This document shows, in pieces, positions 1-20,955 of a stretch of DNA of 64,000 nt. This DNA comes from Branchiostoma floridae (lineage: Eukaryota > Chordata > Leptocardii > Amphioxiformes > Branchiostomatidae), in the NCBI RefSeq assembly GCF_000003815.2, contig NC_049984.1:22423196-22487195 (forward strand), read 5' to 3'. Under the pieces are notes generated by a model, which worked only from the letters and a program-made list of their open reading frames with translations, did no database searches and was not told the origin of the DNA. Made by a program: the position numbers and the translations under genes. The number at the start of each line of letters is the position of its first letter. Position 1 is the first letter of the stretch.

Positions 1-79
1 CACGAAAATGTCATTCAGAGTTCGTAAACTAGTCTTCCGATCGAATCGCGCCTATTGTGAAGGGGGTATTAGGGCAATA

Positions 80-420
80 AAGCCCAAACGTATACAACCA
101 GACCAAGCTGCTAGGGACCCAAACTTACGGTACTTTTTTTTTCCTAACGTCGATATCAAAACCTATATGTCACCCAAAAATCAACATCACAGCATGTCCA
201 GGACAAAAGTACCAAAAGGAAAAATAGCTGCAGTACAACGGTCGTCCACCAGGAGGCCCAAAATCGTACAGGACCTTAAGGTCAACAACACCTACCCACG
301 TACCAACAAGATTTTTATTCACAATCCATCCAGAGGTTCATCAGAAATCCCGCCAGACATGTACATACAGCACCTTCCATACTGTACAACTATACCTACA
401 TCTTTCATGGAGGTGAATAT
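80..420. repeat. Dispersed repeat, family X, copy 1
   Basis: Matches other copies in the window by the run 'ctaggg..cccaaactta', a middle part with cacaagagctatctaac-like or caaaaatcaacatcac-like words, and an 'aatccatccagaggttc' end. The open frame across it is a by-product of the repeat. In the other copies this end often runs into a (CA)n tract. Confidence 0.5.
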
Positions 421-557
421 GTATCCGTCAAAACCTCTTACAATAACATTGTAGATACTAGCAAGATATTTAGATTGGTGGTGTATACATTGTACATTAT
501 GAGAACTGTCATAATATTGCAAGAAACCTATGAGAAAATGAGTAGTTTCATCTTGGT

Positions 558-563
558 TTTATT
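558..563 (-). promoter_or_regulatory. Candidate polyadenylation signal of the GPCR gene
   Basis: AATAAA on the minus strand about 70 bases past the stop codon. No other evidence of the transcript end. Confidence 0.35.
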
Positions 564-631
564 TAAAAGTACTAGTAGGTTTACTTTCTGGATAAGATAC
601 ATTCATTTTGCATAGCTCTAAGCGTGACAAT

Positions 632-1320
632 TCAACCGTTTCGGTTGACGGGGTCCAAGTCCACTCGGTTTGTACGACAGCATGCGTTGTACAAAGCCAA
701 TACAATGGACACCGCTATCTCAACAATAGCTATGTAGAAGGATTGTTGACAAACGCTATACACTACAACGTCCAGAAAGGTGTTGAAAAGCGCTATCCAG
801 TTGGACCAAAACAAGTACGTCGGCATGTCGTAACCTAACTGACGCAAGACTAGAGATGAACCGGCTAAAAGTAAGGTTAAAATCTGAACCAGTGTTAAAC
901 GGAGCACAATCTTAGCAAAAGCACGATTGCTGTGGTGGTTTTCTGCCTGTTGTGGGTTGGCGTTCTGAGGGTTAACCCCGTTCACGTTGATGACGACAAT
1001 CGCTGGAACCTGGGCTGCTGGCGGTGGCTGTTGATGATGAGTGCACAGCGTTCTTAGTATCCGTACGACGCAGTATATTGTAACGGCCAGAGAAATATAC
1101 GATATGCCAAAGGACACAGCACTAAACCATTTGTGTGCCTTGAAGTTGTAGTCTGGACGGGCGATGACTGGATCGTAGACTGCAGTAACGCCGGAGATAG
1201 TGGAGACAATGAACCAGGTGAATATCCCAGTCCATGTTACGGTAAGGAAGATCAAAGCCTTCTTGCAGGAGATGCCTTCTCCTCCGTTCAACAGAGCGTA
1301 ATGTCGGTCGAAGTTCAGAC
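632..1320 (-). CDS. GPCR exon 2 (DRH motif, TM4 to C-terminus)
   Basis: The acceptor AG lies just above 1320 and an in-frame TGA lies further upstream in the intron, so an internal start is unlikely. The exon codes for the DRHY motif, TM4 to TM7 and a short tail ending NRNG. Confidence 0.8.
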
Positions 1321-2765
1321 CTATTATAAACGAGAAATATCAAAAGCGATATCTTGTCGACGTGATCACACATGTTCGCACATGTTTACACACGACGGTG
1401 TTATGCCGCCCCTCGCGGTGTGACGACATACCCTTTCGCTGACTAAATACAAGACGGGGATGCGCCAGGTCTCCCGTCCGGGTGAGTGATGTAATTCACC
1501 ATGTGGCTGATACGAGACAGAGGTTCGCCAGGCCTCCATCCGGGTGATTTGAAGTGAATCACCAACTCCCGACAGAAGAATTTGCACCAACACACATCGC
1601 ACCATCGCACGTATGGGGGTTCTTCCAACGGGGAGAGCCCACGTGCATGGGGTGTGGCTCTCCCCATACACGGGACCTCCATTTAACGTCCTATCCGAGG
1701 GACGGCCCAAGCCGAAGCTAGGTACTCATTTTTCACCTGAGTAAAGTGAGGAAAGCCGTGTAAAGTACCTCTCGGTCACGGGTCGAACACGGTCCCACTG
1801 CGCATGCGCTACGCGGTCCCACCAAGGTCAATCTAGCTATCTTTAATCAAGCAGAAAAATATCATGAATATGCGGAGACAGACATCAGACATCTACATGT
1901 ATATTTTCCTTATGATAAGGATCTTTAGGCACGACCAGGGAGTACTTACTTCCAACGTTTCGGTGTCTGTCCCAAACTGAGCCACGTTTTGGACGGCATT
2001 CTCGCTGCTGCAGCGCCACCTACATCGGCTATAGGTAGCAGCGAGAATCGTATCCAGCAATTATAACCCTGATGATGGTGTCTGACGGACACTGAAACGT
2101 TGGAAGTAAGTACTCCCTGGTTGTGCCAAAATAACCTTACTATATGAATAATTGCCAACCTGATGAAGTCATTTACTTGTAGCACAATAACATAAGCGCC
2201 TTCGACAAAAAATCAAAGTATGCAAAATACAAACGGATCAAAACGAAACGCAATGATAACACGCTTTGCTGTGCCCCTGAACAAAAGAACCTCCGGAATG
2301 ATTGTAGTTGAAATATCCATCGAATAAGTCTACCCTACAATCACAAAAACGTTGTACTTTGGTGCCACTGGTGTCATAAACGCATAGTACACATATCGTT
2401 AAATAAAAAGAGGATATACCTGCAAGAGAAGGCAGTCTTATCGTCAAGCAGGAGAACTGGATAACTGCCATGGCCTGGACAGCGGTGTCCGAGTATACCC
2501 AGTGTCCAGCCCGTGCAGGCGCCACCAGGAACGGGAAAGTTGACCCGAGAAGAAAGTCTGACCAGGCCAAGGAGAAGACAAACAGTCGACTTGCGGAGGG
2601 AAAGGTCTGTCGTCTGGTGGTGACCACGACCACGAGAAGGTTGCCGACGATGGCCAGTACGGCTACGGTGATGATGGCGGCGGGCTCTGCAGGCGATACT
2701 ACCGGAGAGGGCGTCGGAGTTGACCCGTTGGTAGCGATCGTGGATGATTCGTTTGAGAACTTCAT
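632..2765 (-). CDS. Class A (rhodopsin-like) GPCR, orphan, two exons, 344 residues
   Basis: Seven-helix plasma-membrane receptor; ligand unknown. Exon 1 is 2420-2765 and exon 2 is 632-1320. The donor GCAG|GTATAT and acceptor ATAATAG|GTCTG restore a Gly codon, and the exons sum to 1035 bases (345 codons with stop). The N-terminus carries two N-glycosylation sequons (N5, N13). TM1 has the Gly-Asn pair (IVGNLL), TM2 has LAWSD, and the join rebuilds the end of TM3 as FDRHY, a variant of DRY. TM4 to TM7 follow in exon 2, with a Gln/Asn/Pro-rich third intracellular loop. Oddities: no Cys at the start of TM3 or in the second extracellular loop, so the usual disulfide is absent; TM6 lacks CWxP; TM7 has DVVVY where NPxxY is expected. 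The start was chosen as the only Met before TM1 in the open frame. Class A fold is fairly sure; subfamily is not. Confidence 0.82.
1462..1570. repeat. Two-copy direct repeat in the GPCR intron
   Basis: Two diverged copies of a ~60-base unit containing 'cgccaggtctcc..tccgggtga..gaattcacc'. The function is unknown. Confidence 0.4.
1928..2127. mobile_element. MITE, about 200 bp, in the GPCR intron
   Basis: Terminal inverted repeats of about 35 bases: GGCACGACCAGGGAGTACTT on the left and its near-complement ending CTCCCTGGTTGTGCC on the right. A nested inverted repeat (gcagcgagaat arms) lies in the middle. Non-coding. Confidence 0.75.
2420..2765 (-). CDS. GPCR exon 1 (N-terminus to TM3)
   Basis: The exon opens with ATG at 2765 and ends at 2420 before GT (2419-2418), phase 1. 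It codes for the glycosylated N-terminus, TM1, TM2 and most of TM3. Reading past the donor leaves the GPCR pattern. Confidence 0.8.
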
Positions 2766-2799
2766 ATCTCTGACTCAGGTTACCGCGCTTTTGTCGTTG

Positions 2800-3060
2800 T
2801 TTAAATCATCATCATCATAAGTACCCCTTGAAGACCCCGCGAGGGGCAGAGTAGGGGGGGGTGAGGTCCCGGGTTAGGGCGGGCAGCCCTCCTGCCTGGC
2901 ACGGAAGCACTCAACGGTGGGAGCAAATACTACTAAGGCCTGCCTAAGTGCTTAGTCCAGGGACTGGCCCCTAGCTCATCTCCGTCAGGACTCTCCAAGC
3001 CACACGTTCCTTAGCACTTGTCACCGCACACTGAGACCCAGTCCAACGTCTTTTGTTTAA
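2800..3060 (-). repeat. Probable LINE or SINE 3' end next to GPCR exon 1
   Basis: GC-rich stretch that, read on the minus strand, ends in (ATG)n-like triplets at 2808-2820, a common form of LINE tails. It lies directly upstream of the receptor start. The family is not identified. Confidence 0.3.
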
Positions 3061-5267
3061 ATAACGGTCTGTCTGCAATAGTTTTTCTAGTAACACAGAT
3101 GTTTTAGGAGATTCCTAACGTTGCTTTCTGAATAAGCAAAAATAATTTTGGAGCTTATATAAGAGGCACGGTTGCTATGGAACTTACTGACGTGACACGC
3201 TGCGTTGGTTCGGTTGCTAGGTAGGCTATATCTTATAATTACATTGAATATCTTTTCATTCTGACGACAGATGGACTTTAAATGGGGTGATTATAAGATT
3301 TGATTGGATCTTTGTTGAACCTTTGGCCATCAAATCACCTGCTCTCTCTCACGACGTCAATAGAAAGCAGCCTACAAGACCACTTCTTATGAATAAAAAG
3401 AACGTACAAACAGGCTGTGATGTTTCAAGCCACACGATCGGATGTAAGAAATATATTTGTACGTAAATATTTAGTATATAATATAAACCCCACTTTCTAA
3501 TGTAGCGCCTTTTCTCTTTGGCATTTTACGTTTGCTGCAGTAGATATATCATGAATGCTTATTTTATTTTATTTGTCGATCAAAAGATAGGAACTAGTCA
3601 ATATCAACCCAAGAAAGATGGAAAAAGAATATCTAAACGTTGCCAGGTAAACAACTTATATTGAGGCGTAAACGACTGTTTCCTATTAAATTACTAAAAC
3701 CATGTTGATTCAATTACGTGGTTAAAATTCTATTCAATCTATATCTACAGAGTGTATTCTCTTTTCTTAGAACATACGTAGACATATAGCTTTTGAAGTA
3801 CGTCTGGACAAGATGGAGTAGGTTCGATCCCCGTAACTTTTAATTTTAGAACTGCAGGAGCGTATTTGTCAAGACATTGACAAGACGTTTGATTTGATTT
3901 GATTTATTTGCACATGAAAAGAAGGTACAGAAAGTTAAGTTAAACTTGATGTATAAATACCGTGCGGGAAAGAGGGAGAAGCCAAAAGGCTTATATATGG
4001 GCCCTCCTCCGTACAAATACTTAGCACAATTCAATTGAAATAATTGAAATATAAAACAAATGATAACAAAGATAAGTAACAATCAAATGATGAATTACGA
4101 GGATATATAATAGCAAATTTTCTGAGGATAAGAAAGGGACGACAGATGTCCATCATATAAGGCATGCAGGTAGCTTTATTAGGCAAGCATGTTCATAATT
4201 ATATTCATGTCATGCAAATGAGGACTTGATTTGAACATTTAATTGGGAGATTGTGTAATTCCAGTTATTCCATAACTGGGCTTCAATAAATATAGCAATG
4301 TAGTTTATGACAGGTGGAACACCGAATATGCAAAGTAGGAAATGATTTGCATAATTTATGAAAAAATGGTTGCAAAACAGATTAATGATAAATGATAGGA
4401 ATATAATACTTGTGACATTTGTTTGTCAATGATAAACATCACCATGCATAATTAGTCATGTAAATATGTTAGTCATTTGCATAAAATCTACGAAAACTAA
4501 ATATTTCGTGGAGGAGATCGCCGAAAGTTAGATGATAAAAGGAAAAGGTAATAAAATTGATAGAATTGATAGAAGTGCATACAGCAGGTTTTGGTGACAT
4601 TTAACAGCATAACATTTTCCAAGACAAATAATATACGTGAACCTTTCTAACTTCGTTAAAGGTGTATATTTGTGGTCTACTTGAAGGCGCGTCTGTGTAT
4701 AGTGCACAAAATTCCCTTCATCTTATTCACAATTGTTATATCCAATACGCTATTTGGATCGAAATGTACTTGATATACAGTTGTGCACTAAACAGTTGAG
4801 AACAATGTGATGTGACCAGGGCTTACAATATACAATACAAGCCTGTCTATAGCGGCCACTCAAGTGACTGGAGAAATATGACCACTATAGACAGGTGTAC
4901 GATTTGCAGTATCATAAGATACTAGTACACAAATGATCCAGAAACTTAAGCACTCTCCACACAGTTAGTCCTATAGAAAAGGTAATAAAAGTCATCAAAT
5001 TGCATACAGCAGGTTTTGGTGACATTAAACAGCATATTATTTACCAAGCCAAATGCTCCCAACTATTGACATTTTTTGCAGAGCCTTGTACATAACAAAA
5101 CACATGCCATTAGCGTTAAGCTAAAAAAAACATGATTAAATAGAAAGCCTCTGCAATGTTAAGTCCAGATCGGCTAAGTGTTTGGTGGTTCTATTGTTTT
5201 TCGAATAAAAAATACTTCTAAATAATATACTTGCAATGAATCCTTGACAATGTAAAGAATACTTGTA

Positions 5268-5501
5268 ATACCCCTGTCACATTATCCATGATCTTCGGAC
5301 GTATCGATGGAAGATCGGCCATATTCAAGATCGGCAGAGGGTTGCGCGTATTTGTCACCTGAAAACTGTCCCTGCCATGTATAAGACATACTTTGTACCT
5401 TGTACAATTGTTGTGCAAGAAAGATACTATCATAAGCGAGGCTCGGACGATTGCCGCAGAATCGTTGTCCGATCGATTTTCGCCAAATGTGACAGGGGTA
5501 T
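5268..5501. mobile_element. Short DNA element inserted in a minisatellite
   Basis: Perfect 16-base terminal inverted repeats, ATACCCCTGTCACATT and AATGTGACAGGGGTAT. The DNA on both sides is the AAAGAATACTTGTA minisatellite, so the element appears to have inserted into it. Confidence 0.7.
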
Positions 5502-5600
5502 AAAGAATACCTGCAAAGACTACTTGAAAAGAATACTTGTAAAGAATACTTGTAAAGAATACTTGTAAAGAATACTTGTAAAGAATACTTGTAAATAATA
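5502..5600. repeat. 15-base minisatellite (aagaatacttgtaaa)n
   Basis: About six units, the last five nearly perfect. A further partial unit lies left of the inserted element at 5251-5267. Confidence 0.85.
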
Positions 5601-6179
5601 CTTGATGTGTTCAATATTGCTAGCTGTTGGACAAAATGTTACTTTGAAAATATTACTGTAAAATGATTTTTGGTCTCAAAAAATGACGTAACGTCGAAAA
5701 GCAAGACTTCTGTCACCTGAATGGATACGTCCACCATTTTGGTGACAGTAGCCCAGTGCGCGTGAGCAAGGGCTACGTCATTGTTTAGCTGGCTATCACA
5801 TCGATGGACGCGCCCATGATGGAACACATACAGTCGCGTATACAGAACTAATCAAGTCATCACCGTATATGGCGATGCAAAGGTACGAAATACAAATCTA
5901 AACTTGTCACATTTCCTAATAAATACATATTTCAACTGTAACCACCACAACGTTAACGCATAATGGTTTGAATGCATTCTAAAACACTTAAGAAGCCAAT
6001 CCAGAAACCATATCACACTGGGATAACGGAATCCATTACCTTGTACCATTCGATACATGAAAGCTTTGAGATAAAACGTTGTTCCATCTTATACGCGTTG
6101 TCAATCCCGAAAAAGTTTGCAAAAAAAATTGTAAAAATGTAAAAGGATTCCTACATGTTTTTAAGATAGTCCCACCCCT

Positions 6180-6605
6180 AGGTCTTGTAAGGCTATGCAC
6201 AGGGGCAGTGAGTTGATATCCACGGTGTCAATGTGGTAAGAATGAAATCTTCTCTCCCACTCTTTACCCCCTCAACTGAAGTGAGGTATCACTTTCTTTC
6301 ACTCATCTGTGCCTCCAATACGAACCTTCACTGCAAGAACCCGTTTAGCCACTTCCACGGAAGCAAATCATCCTTTTTTTCCTCCACAATCCTCCTTCTA
6401 GGAGGAAGTTCCACGCTTAGAGCTTTTTTCCAAGAACAACTTCGCTATGGAATGAGCTTCCACGGACCTGCTTTCCCATGGGATACAATCTACAACTGTT
6501 TAAGTCAAGGGTTAACACACATCTTTCTTCACTATACAGTATTGTAACCCAAAACGTCTAAGTGGCTCCAACAACCTTGTTTTGCGGTGAACTTTAAGTG
6601 AATTA
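6180..6605 (+). mobile_element. LINE C-terminal and 3' UTR remnant
   Basis: Reads as the last ~100 residues of a non-LTR reverse transcriptase: RKSSLPLFTPSTEVRYHF, then SHFHGSKSSFFSSTI, then a frameshift near 6405-6480. It ends at a run of A at 6605-6615, as LINE copies do. 5' truncated and broken. Confidence 0.55.
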
Positions 6606-6629
6606 AAAAAAAAAATTCTTTTACACTAG

Positions 6630-6745
6630 AGTGAGGAAAGTCAGTGCAATTTCCAAAGGTAGCATGAGAGGATTTGAACCAAGGACCTCTGGGTTCTGAG
6701 CCGAAGACCCTACAGTTACGCCAAACGACCCCACCAAAGTCGATG
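6630..6745 (-). repeat. tRNA-derived SINE head
   Basis: On the minus strand there is a tRNA-like stretch with an A-box-like TGGCGTAACTG and a perfect B box GGTTCAAATCC. Related pieces lie at 36085-36130 and 51330-51455. No intact cloverleaf, so this is not called a tRNA gene. Confidence 0.5.
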
Positions 6746-6763
6746 AATTTGCTGTCAAATAGT

Positions 6764-6973
6764 ACTGTAAATGCAGAAACTTTCGCGGTGGTTTAATGTT
6801 CGCGGTTTTCGCGGTGACCACTTCACCGCGAACTTAAAACCACCACGAACATTTTGCCATGGATAGTAAGAGACTACAGTGAATGGTGCTACCGCGAATT
6901 AAATCCACCGCGAAAAGTCGTTTTCCCCGCTACTGGGAAATTAAATCCCCGCGAACTTAAATGCATTTACAGT
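6764..6973. mobile_element. MITE, CCGCGAA family, copy 1
   Basis: Terminal repeats ACTGTAAATGCA at both ends (perfect 12-base inverted). The inside is rich in ttcgcggtggttt and its complement. Four copies lie in the window. Confidence 0.75.
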
Positions 6974-7112
6974 CTTAAAAATGTATTATTTTGTTGATGT
7001 ATCATAACATTTCTCATGTCAATTTCCATTCTTTTGTTCAATCCATGAGAGATTCGATGCGATACAATATACAGTTTGATGATTTAAGCCTGAATTCAGG
7101 CCTCATTCTGTT

Positions 7113-7594
7113 TTAGACCATGTTGATTTGATTATGTCAAAATAGTTTTCGACCATACTATAAATCAAACAATGAGACTTAGTGCTCCAGTAGACGAGAG
7201 GGTGGAGAAGGAATTGTACACCCCTCCTTCACCATAAAAGTCGTGCAGGTCAGGCAAAACAGGTAAATGCCTGTCTGCCTGCTCATTTGTCGAATCAACA
7301 GGAGAACCATTAATCAAACAAAGCAGCTGTAAAATGTAATATTGCAGCTGCAAACACATTTTGGAAAAAGAAGACAAAAACGGATACTAATATCATAGTA
7401 ACGCCAAAGTCAGAAGTAATCTCCTAAGTCAGAAGAAGATGCGAAATAACAAAAATAAAAAATTTCAACATAATTTGTATATTCAGTAATTTGTTCAACC
7501 TTCATTTGTTCCACTTAGATTTCAAGCCGAAGGCAACATCTTTTGGTTTGGGGTTCCCAGAGGATGTCATCTATATAATCAAATCAATATGGCT

Positions 7595-7597
<3 letters not shown>
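7113..7597. mobile_element. DNA element, TTAGGCCATG family, copy 1
   Basis: Ends resemble TTAGGCCATGTTGATTTGAT and its complement (aatcaaatcaatatggctt). The body shares words with copies at 42481 and 46229 ('gaccatactataaatcaaac', 'tttgttcaa..ttgttccactta'). Its right end overlaps the stop codon of the NHL gene. Confidence 0.65.
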
Positions 7598-16317
<8,720 letters not shown>

Positions 16318-16904
16318 CTGGAGGAGCAATTTACACACAACCATTAGAAATATCAAGAAAAAAATCCAAATACAAATGGACTTGTACTGGGGAGAAGAAA
16401 GTAAGCCCTAACTAAAATGGTGGATACCCAGACAATAGTATTGAGTATCCAATAATTACTCCAGATTGTTCACTGTACGATTTGAAATCGAAAGAAATGC
16501 GGCATTGTATTGCAATTTTATTTCAATGTCCCCAAAAATCCACCTATATCAACTTTTATGACATATAAACTGCATGGAAACCCTAATTCCCGGGTGTTTC
16601 AAGGGACTTGCACACCTGTGAAATTTTCTGTGTCCTGGCTGTGTACATGGCTTTCCTGGTTCGGCGTGTACTGTCCTTGATATTTTCTTACATACCTGGA
16701 CTTCCGCTTGCACAGGAATTTCTAGGACCCTTACATCAGACGTGTACTAGTGGAAAGAGGCATGCAAAAGCCTGAAAGCGCCTCTTCAGCAAGCAGAGAT
16801 TGGGTCGCGCGCCGGGTTTTTACTGTTTCCCAGCAAACACTACCCTCGCAACCCAACCCAACCAATGCTTCGACAATAAATAAGCAATGAGGTTTATATT
16901 TTGT

Positions 16905-17180
16905 CTATAAATTACTTGTATTACCAACCTAGGATTGATGTGTTCAAAAATTCGTACTTTCCCAGAACTATCGTAGAGTGGAATTTGTTATCACCTAGCA
17001 CGGTAGGGGCATCTTCCCTGGATAGCTTTAAAGAACGCTTGCAGATAGATTTGCAAATGTTAGGTGTGATGGGTCGTTCAGTGTAATATAACCAGCTGCT
17101 GCCGCGCCGCGTGCATGCGAAGCTGGTGTGTTACGCCGAAGGGCGGTTATACCGGCTATATAGATACATATACAGAAACA
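16905..17180 (+). mobile_element. LINE C-terminal fragment and 3' UTR
   Basis: Codes for RIDVFKNSYFPRTIVEWN and ASSLDSFKERL, the conserved tail of many non-LTR reverse transcriptases, then a stop at 17086 and a GC-rich 3' UTR ending near the 'atagatacatatacag' tail. 5' truncated. Confidence 0.65.
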
Positions 17181-20100
17181 GATTGTATTTGCGGGGTGTA
17201 TAGGGGGCATTGATATGTCTACCCGTGGCATCGTCCGACAGAATAATATACAAATAAAAAGAAATGGCATCCCCATATTTAGGACTACCATCAAGGTCAG
17301 TAAGAAAGGTCTCAAAAATACTTTAAAAACGATCATAATTAATGGAGCTGGGCTTTGTATGGGCCGACATTTCCAACTTAAATTTTTCATGGGTCGGCAC
17401 GTATTTATAGGGCCTTAACACTGAAACCGAATTGGCATGCCCACGCCTAAAATCGTTATCACAAAATGAGACACGAAAATACCTCGTGACTTTCCTCTTT
17501 ATTGTGTTTTACATGACTCCAGATCTACATCAATTAATTGTATGGGAGGGTATTTTGTAGATGTACAGTATGAAGACAACAATAAGAGACTACTAAGTTC
17601 ACAGCCCTTTGTGTCTGTGCCCATGCAAGTTCTTCAGAAAAAGCCAATAGCACTTCTCCTCGCACAACTATAGGGGCAAACCCTAGGCCAATCAACACTC
17701 TTGTCACAATTTGTAATTTTTTCAGTTGAGTTGGTATTGTGAAGTCCGCGTCTTTGTGTGTGGATGTGCGTTCTCGTTGTCCAAGTGTGTCTAGCTACCA
17801 GTGTGTTTACTTATCTGATGGTACCGAGGAACATATTAGAGACATTGGTCATTATTCTATTGCAGCAAAGAGTTTCTACTGAAGATTGCGGCACAGGACT
17901 AGGACGTCAGCTGCAACTGATAATAACAGGACAGACGTCGGGCCATAGTCTAACCTGGGCACCGGCTCCCATGGCTTCAATGAGCTTCCGTATGAAACCG
18001 TTACGGTAGATATTGCAGCAGGCATTTAACTTTGCTTTGCGTGGAAATAATGTTGAGGGGTATCGAAACGGTACTCCTGTTTGGATAGCGAAGCCGCCCC
18101 CATCTAGGAGCGACGACTGTACTACCCTGCCGTACCCTGCCGTCAAGAAGTACATTCATAGCCTGCGAAGACTAGAAGACAGCAAGCTAGAAACCAGCTG
18201 GCATTCCAAGACATACAGAAGTCACTCGCGACTACAACCACAGGAACAAACACCAAAATGTGTGTTCTTTCAGTATATGGCGCTATTACAGTATTTAAAA
18301 AATGTGAGCACGAAACTGCAGTATTGAAGTCAGCGTTCCCGCCAGGCGTACGTCATTACGTCTTTAGACGCATTATTTCTTGAAAGACGCACTCGTCTCG
18401 GCTGAATGCGTCCATAAAAAATCTGAAAGAAAGGCTGACCTGTACCACCAGTTTGACCTGTACCACCAAAATGTATCTGGAATCTTTAAAAAAAATCTGT
18501 CTTTATAAGAAGGAATCCTACCTTTACAATTTATACTTCAAATTGTTCACTTCCGGTCATCCCAGTAGTCTGGGCATGGGGCGGAGCGCGGCACGTGTTA
18601 CAACTAGTGGATCCACGTGCGACACACCCCGCCACGCGCCAGTCTGAGCTATCCGTTGTGCAATTCATTTTTTTTTAGTCCATGACATACATCTGACAGT
18701 CAGCACTCTTTAACACCGGTACCTCTTCTGATATATGATGAGGAAGAAATCTGATGCAGATTTTATATTCTGATATTAACAAGATACTTACTTGTCTTCA
18801 TTTTCACGTATTTGTTAAAGATTCAATGATGGGTAATACTAGTATTGAACAAACTGTTCTGTGCGAGTGTTGCACATCTCAACAAAAGTTATCACGCTGT
18901 GGGCAGTTGATTGGCAGTCGGTATCTTTGACGACAACATGCCGCCGGTGCCATGTAGTCTACATTGGCCACCAGCTAGGTCCAAATCCAATCATCTGAAT
19001 AACCAATCAGAGTATGATAAATGCAATATTATACTCTATCATTGGTCACCGGGAAAAATAAAATTACTGAGTATTGGCGCACGTGACGTTGGCTGGGGAT
19101 ATTGGTACCCTGTGATATTGTCGTCTGGAAAGTTTCTTCCCTAGCTGCTAACAATTTACTATTAAAGTTTCCGCATTTATCTAAGTTTTAAAAAGTGGTG
19201 CGCAGTAAATAAGTGAAGAATCCAAAACTATTCATTTTTTTTTTCATTTACAAAATTTCTTTTGTTTCCAAAAGGCAACATTTGCGGCAGAAAAGAGGCC
19301 GCAAATTGTCAAGCGTCGATCGAGTCGGTTGTGCACTGCCATTGGCCTCCGTGGCACATGGCGCGGCACGCCCCCCTCCCCAGACGGACGGTCGATCGCA
19401 GCGCCCAGCACGTTGGGACGTCTTTTCTGGCTACTGTAGTACTGCTTCAAGGCTGCACCGGCACTGATCACTGCCAAAGAGGCAGCAGATCGTCCTCCTT
19501 CGAGTAATGTATAACGTTCTTGGTCTATTTCAAAAGAAATCTAGCCAAAGATTTCGCGCCGAAAACGGGGTTACCTGTGGTCGCAGGAAACAAACGACGC
19601 TCGTGGAAAATGACGGCGTGGCCTTGTAAAACGCTACCGATTTGAGTAATTTGAGTATAAATTTGAGTAAAATCATCGGGCAAAATAAAAAAAACACAAA
19701 GTGTGATGGTGCCGTTGTTTTATCTTCTCGATTTTATAGCGGGAGGGCGCAACATCGATCGCACGAGGTAGACAATTTTTTATTCAATGACGAAAATAAA
19801 TTGGCAGAATTTTTCCATGGGTTGACTAACTGGCTAGAGCCCTGTTTTGAAGCATCAAAAATCCAAAATTTTCACATAGACTTGTCTAGACAAATAATAC
19901 CCGGGCCAGATTACGGAAGGCTGATAGTGCTTATATTTTTTTAATATAACGTATTTTTGAAAGAGCGGTCGTCGATTACTGAATAACGGGAATAAAAGAG
20001 GCTCCATACCCCCCTCCCAAATATTTGGACGCATACTTTCAAGAACCTGGCAGGAACGCTGATTGAAGTCGAATCTGTTCGTGTTGGGCGGGGCCGATCG

Positions 20101-20561
20101 GGGAAAGATAATTAGGTGATAATTGTCGCTAATATATGCATATTTTGCCAACACGAAGTGCAACACGCGGCTAATTTCCTGCTGCGTAAGTTAGTTTCAT
20201 GGGCATGTGTAAAGGTATTTCAGGCCCTTTACACGTATCGTACACAAAAGTGGTGCATTTCCGCGAGATTTTAGGTCATGTAAAGCACTGCACATGTCTC
20301 GTTCGCAGGTATGAAATCTCATGGTTTTCAATGTATGATTTCCAGGAATGTGTGAGTCAGTTTCCCTCCAGGAAATCAGGCTATTCGTGTAGTGATACAA
20401 CATATTCAAAATATTTTTTTTTTTATACCATGTGAGTAGCGCCACGCCAGCCGTCAGTCTCCAGACCAATCCGATCAGTCCGTCTATTCAGTCACACTGA
20501 CAGAACAACACCATCTTCGGAGCTGGCAAACCCGCTCTGGAAAGAGGGTCTGCATGCTCTT

Positions 20562-20722
20562 TTCCGTAAGGCGTAGGCAGCCTATTTCTATTTCCCGTAA
20601 CTCGTAGGGAAAACCATCTTATTTACGTAATTCGTAGCGAGACGACCAAATTTAGCATAGTTGCCTTCCTTGATTTAGCGTAATACGTAGGGGGTTCATC
20701 TGAATTCAGCGTAAATCGTTGC
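20562..20722. repeat. Degenerate array of CGTAAnnCGTAGG motifs
   Basis: Five motif copies (cgtaaggcgtagg, cgtaactcgtagg, cgtaattcgtagc, cgtaatacgtagg, cgtaaatcgttgc) spaced about 35 bases apart. Confidence 0.6.
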
Positions 20723-20734
20723 CGGGGGCCCCCA

Positions 20735-20955
20735 TGTAGACCCTCTGGGAACCTGCACCCACCCCACTGGTACCGTCCCAGAGGAAGACCGGGACCAGGT
20801 GACTGGACCAGCTGAAGGCAGACCTTGGTCAGCCCGGACTCAACCTAGACACAGCCTGGCAAGCTGCAGCGAGCAGACCAGATTGGAGGCACACCTGCCG
20901 TGGCGCAATGCTCTTCAGAGCCAGCGAGGATGAGTGAGTGAGTGAGTGAATGTGA
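20735..20955 (+). mobile_element. LINE C-terminal fragment
   Basis: Broken frame reading LDQLKADLGQPGLNLDTAWQ and SRPDWRHTCRGAM, the typical end of a LINE reverse transcriptase, followed by a (GAGT)n tail. Confidence 0.55.

Larger units (their letters stand above)
2766..7112. other. Intergenic region between GPCR and NHL genes
   Basis: AT-rich and without a supported gene. It holds a diverged direct repeat ('gcatacagcaggttttggtgacat' words at 4577 and 5010), an inverted pair cctgtctatag/ctatagacagg near 4850-4892, a MITE, a 15-base minisatellite, a LINE remnant, a SINE head and a CCGCGAA-type MITE, each listed separately. Confidence 0.6.

Noticed and set aside
8-454. 148-residue open frame at the left edge
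   Set aside because: It overlaps a dispersed repeat with several copies in the window, some of which also stay open by chance.
19244-19477. 77-residue minus-strand frame as the missing first exon of the NHL gene
   Set aside because: No splice donor in the needed phase is visible, and the residues show no known pattern.
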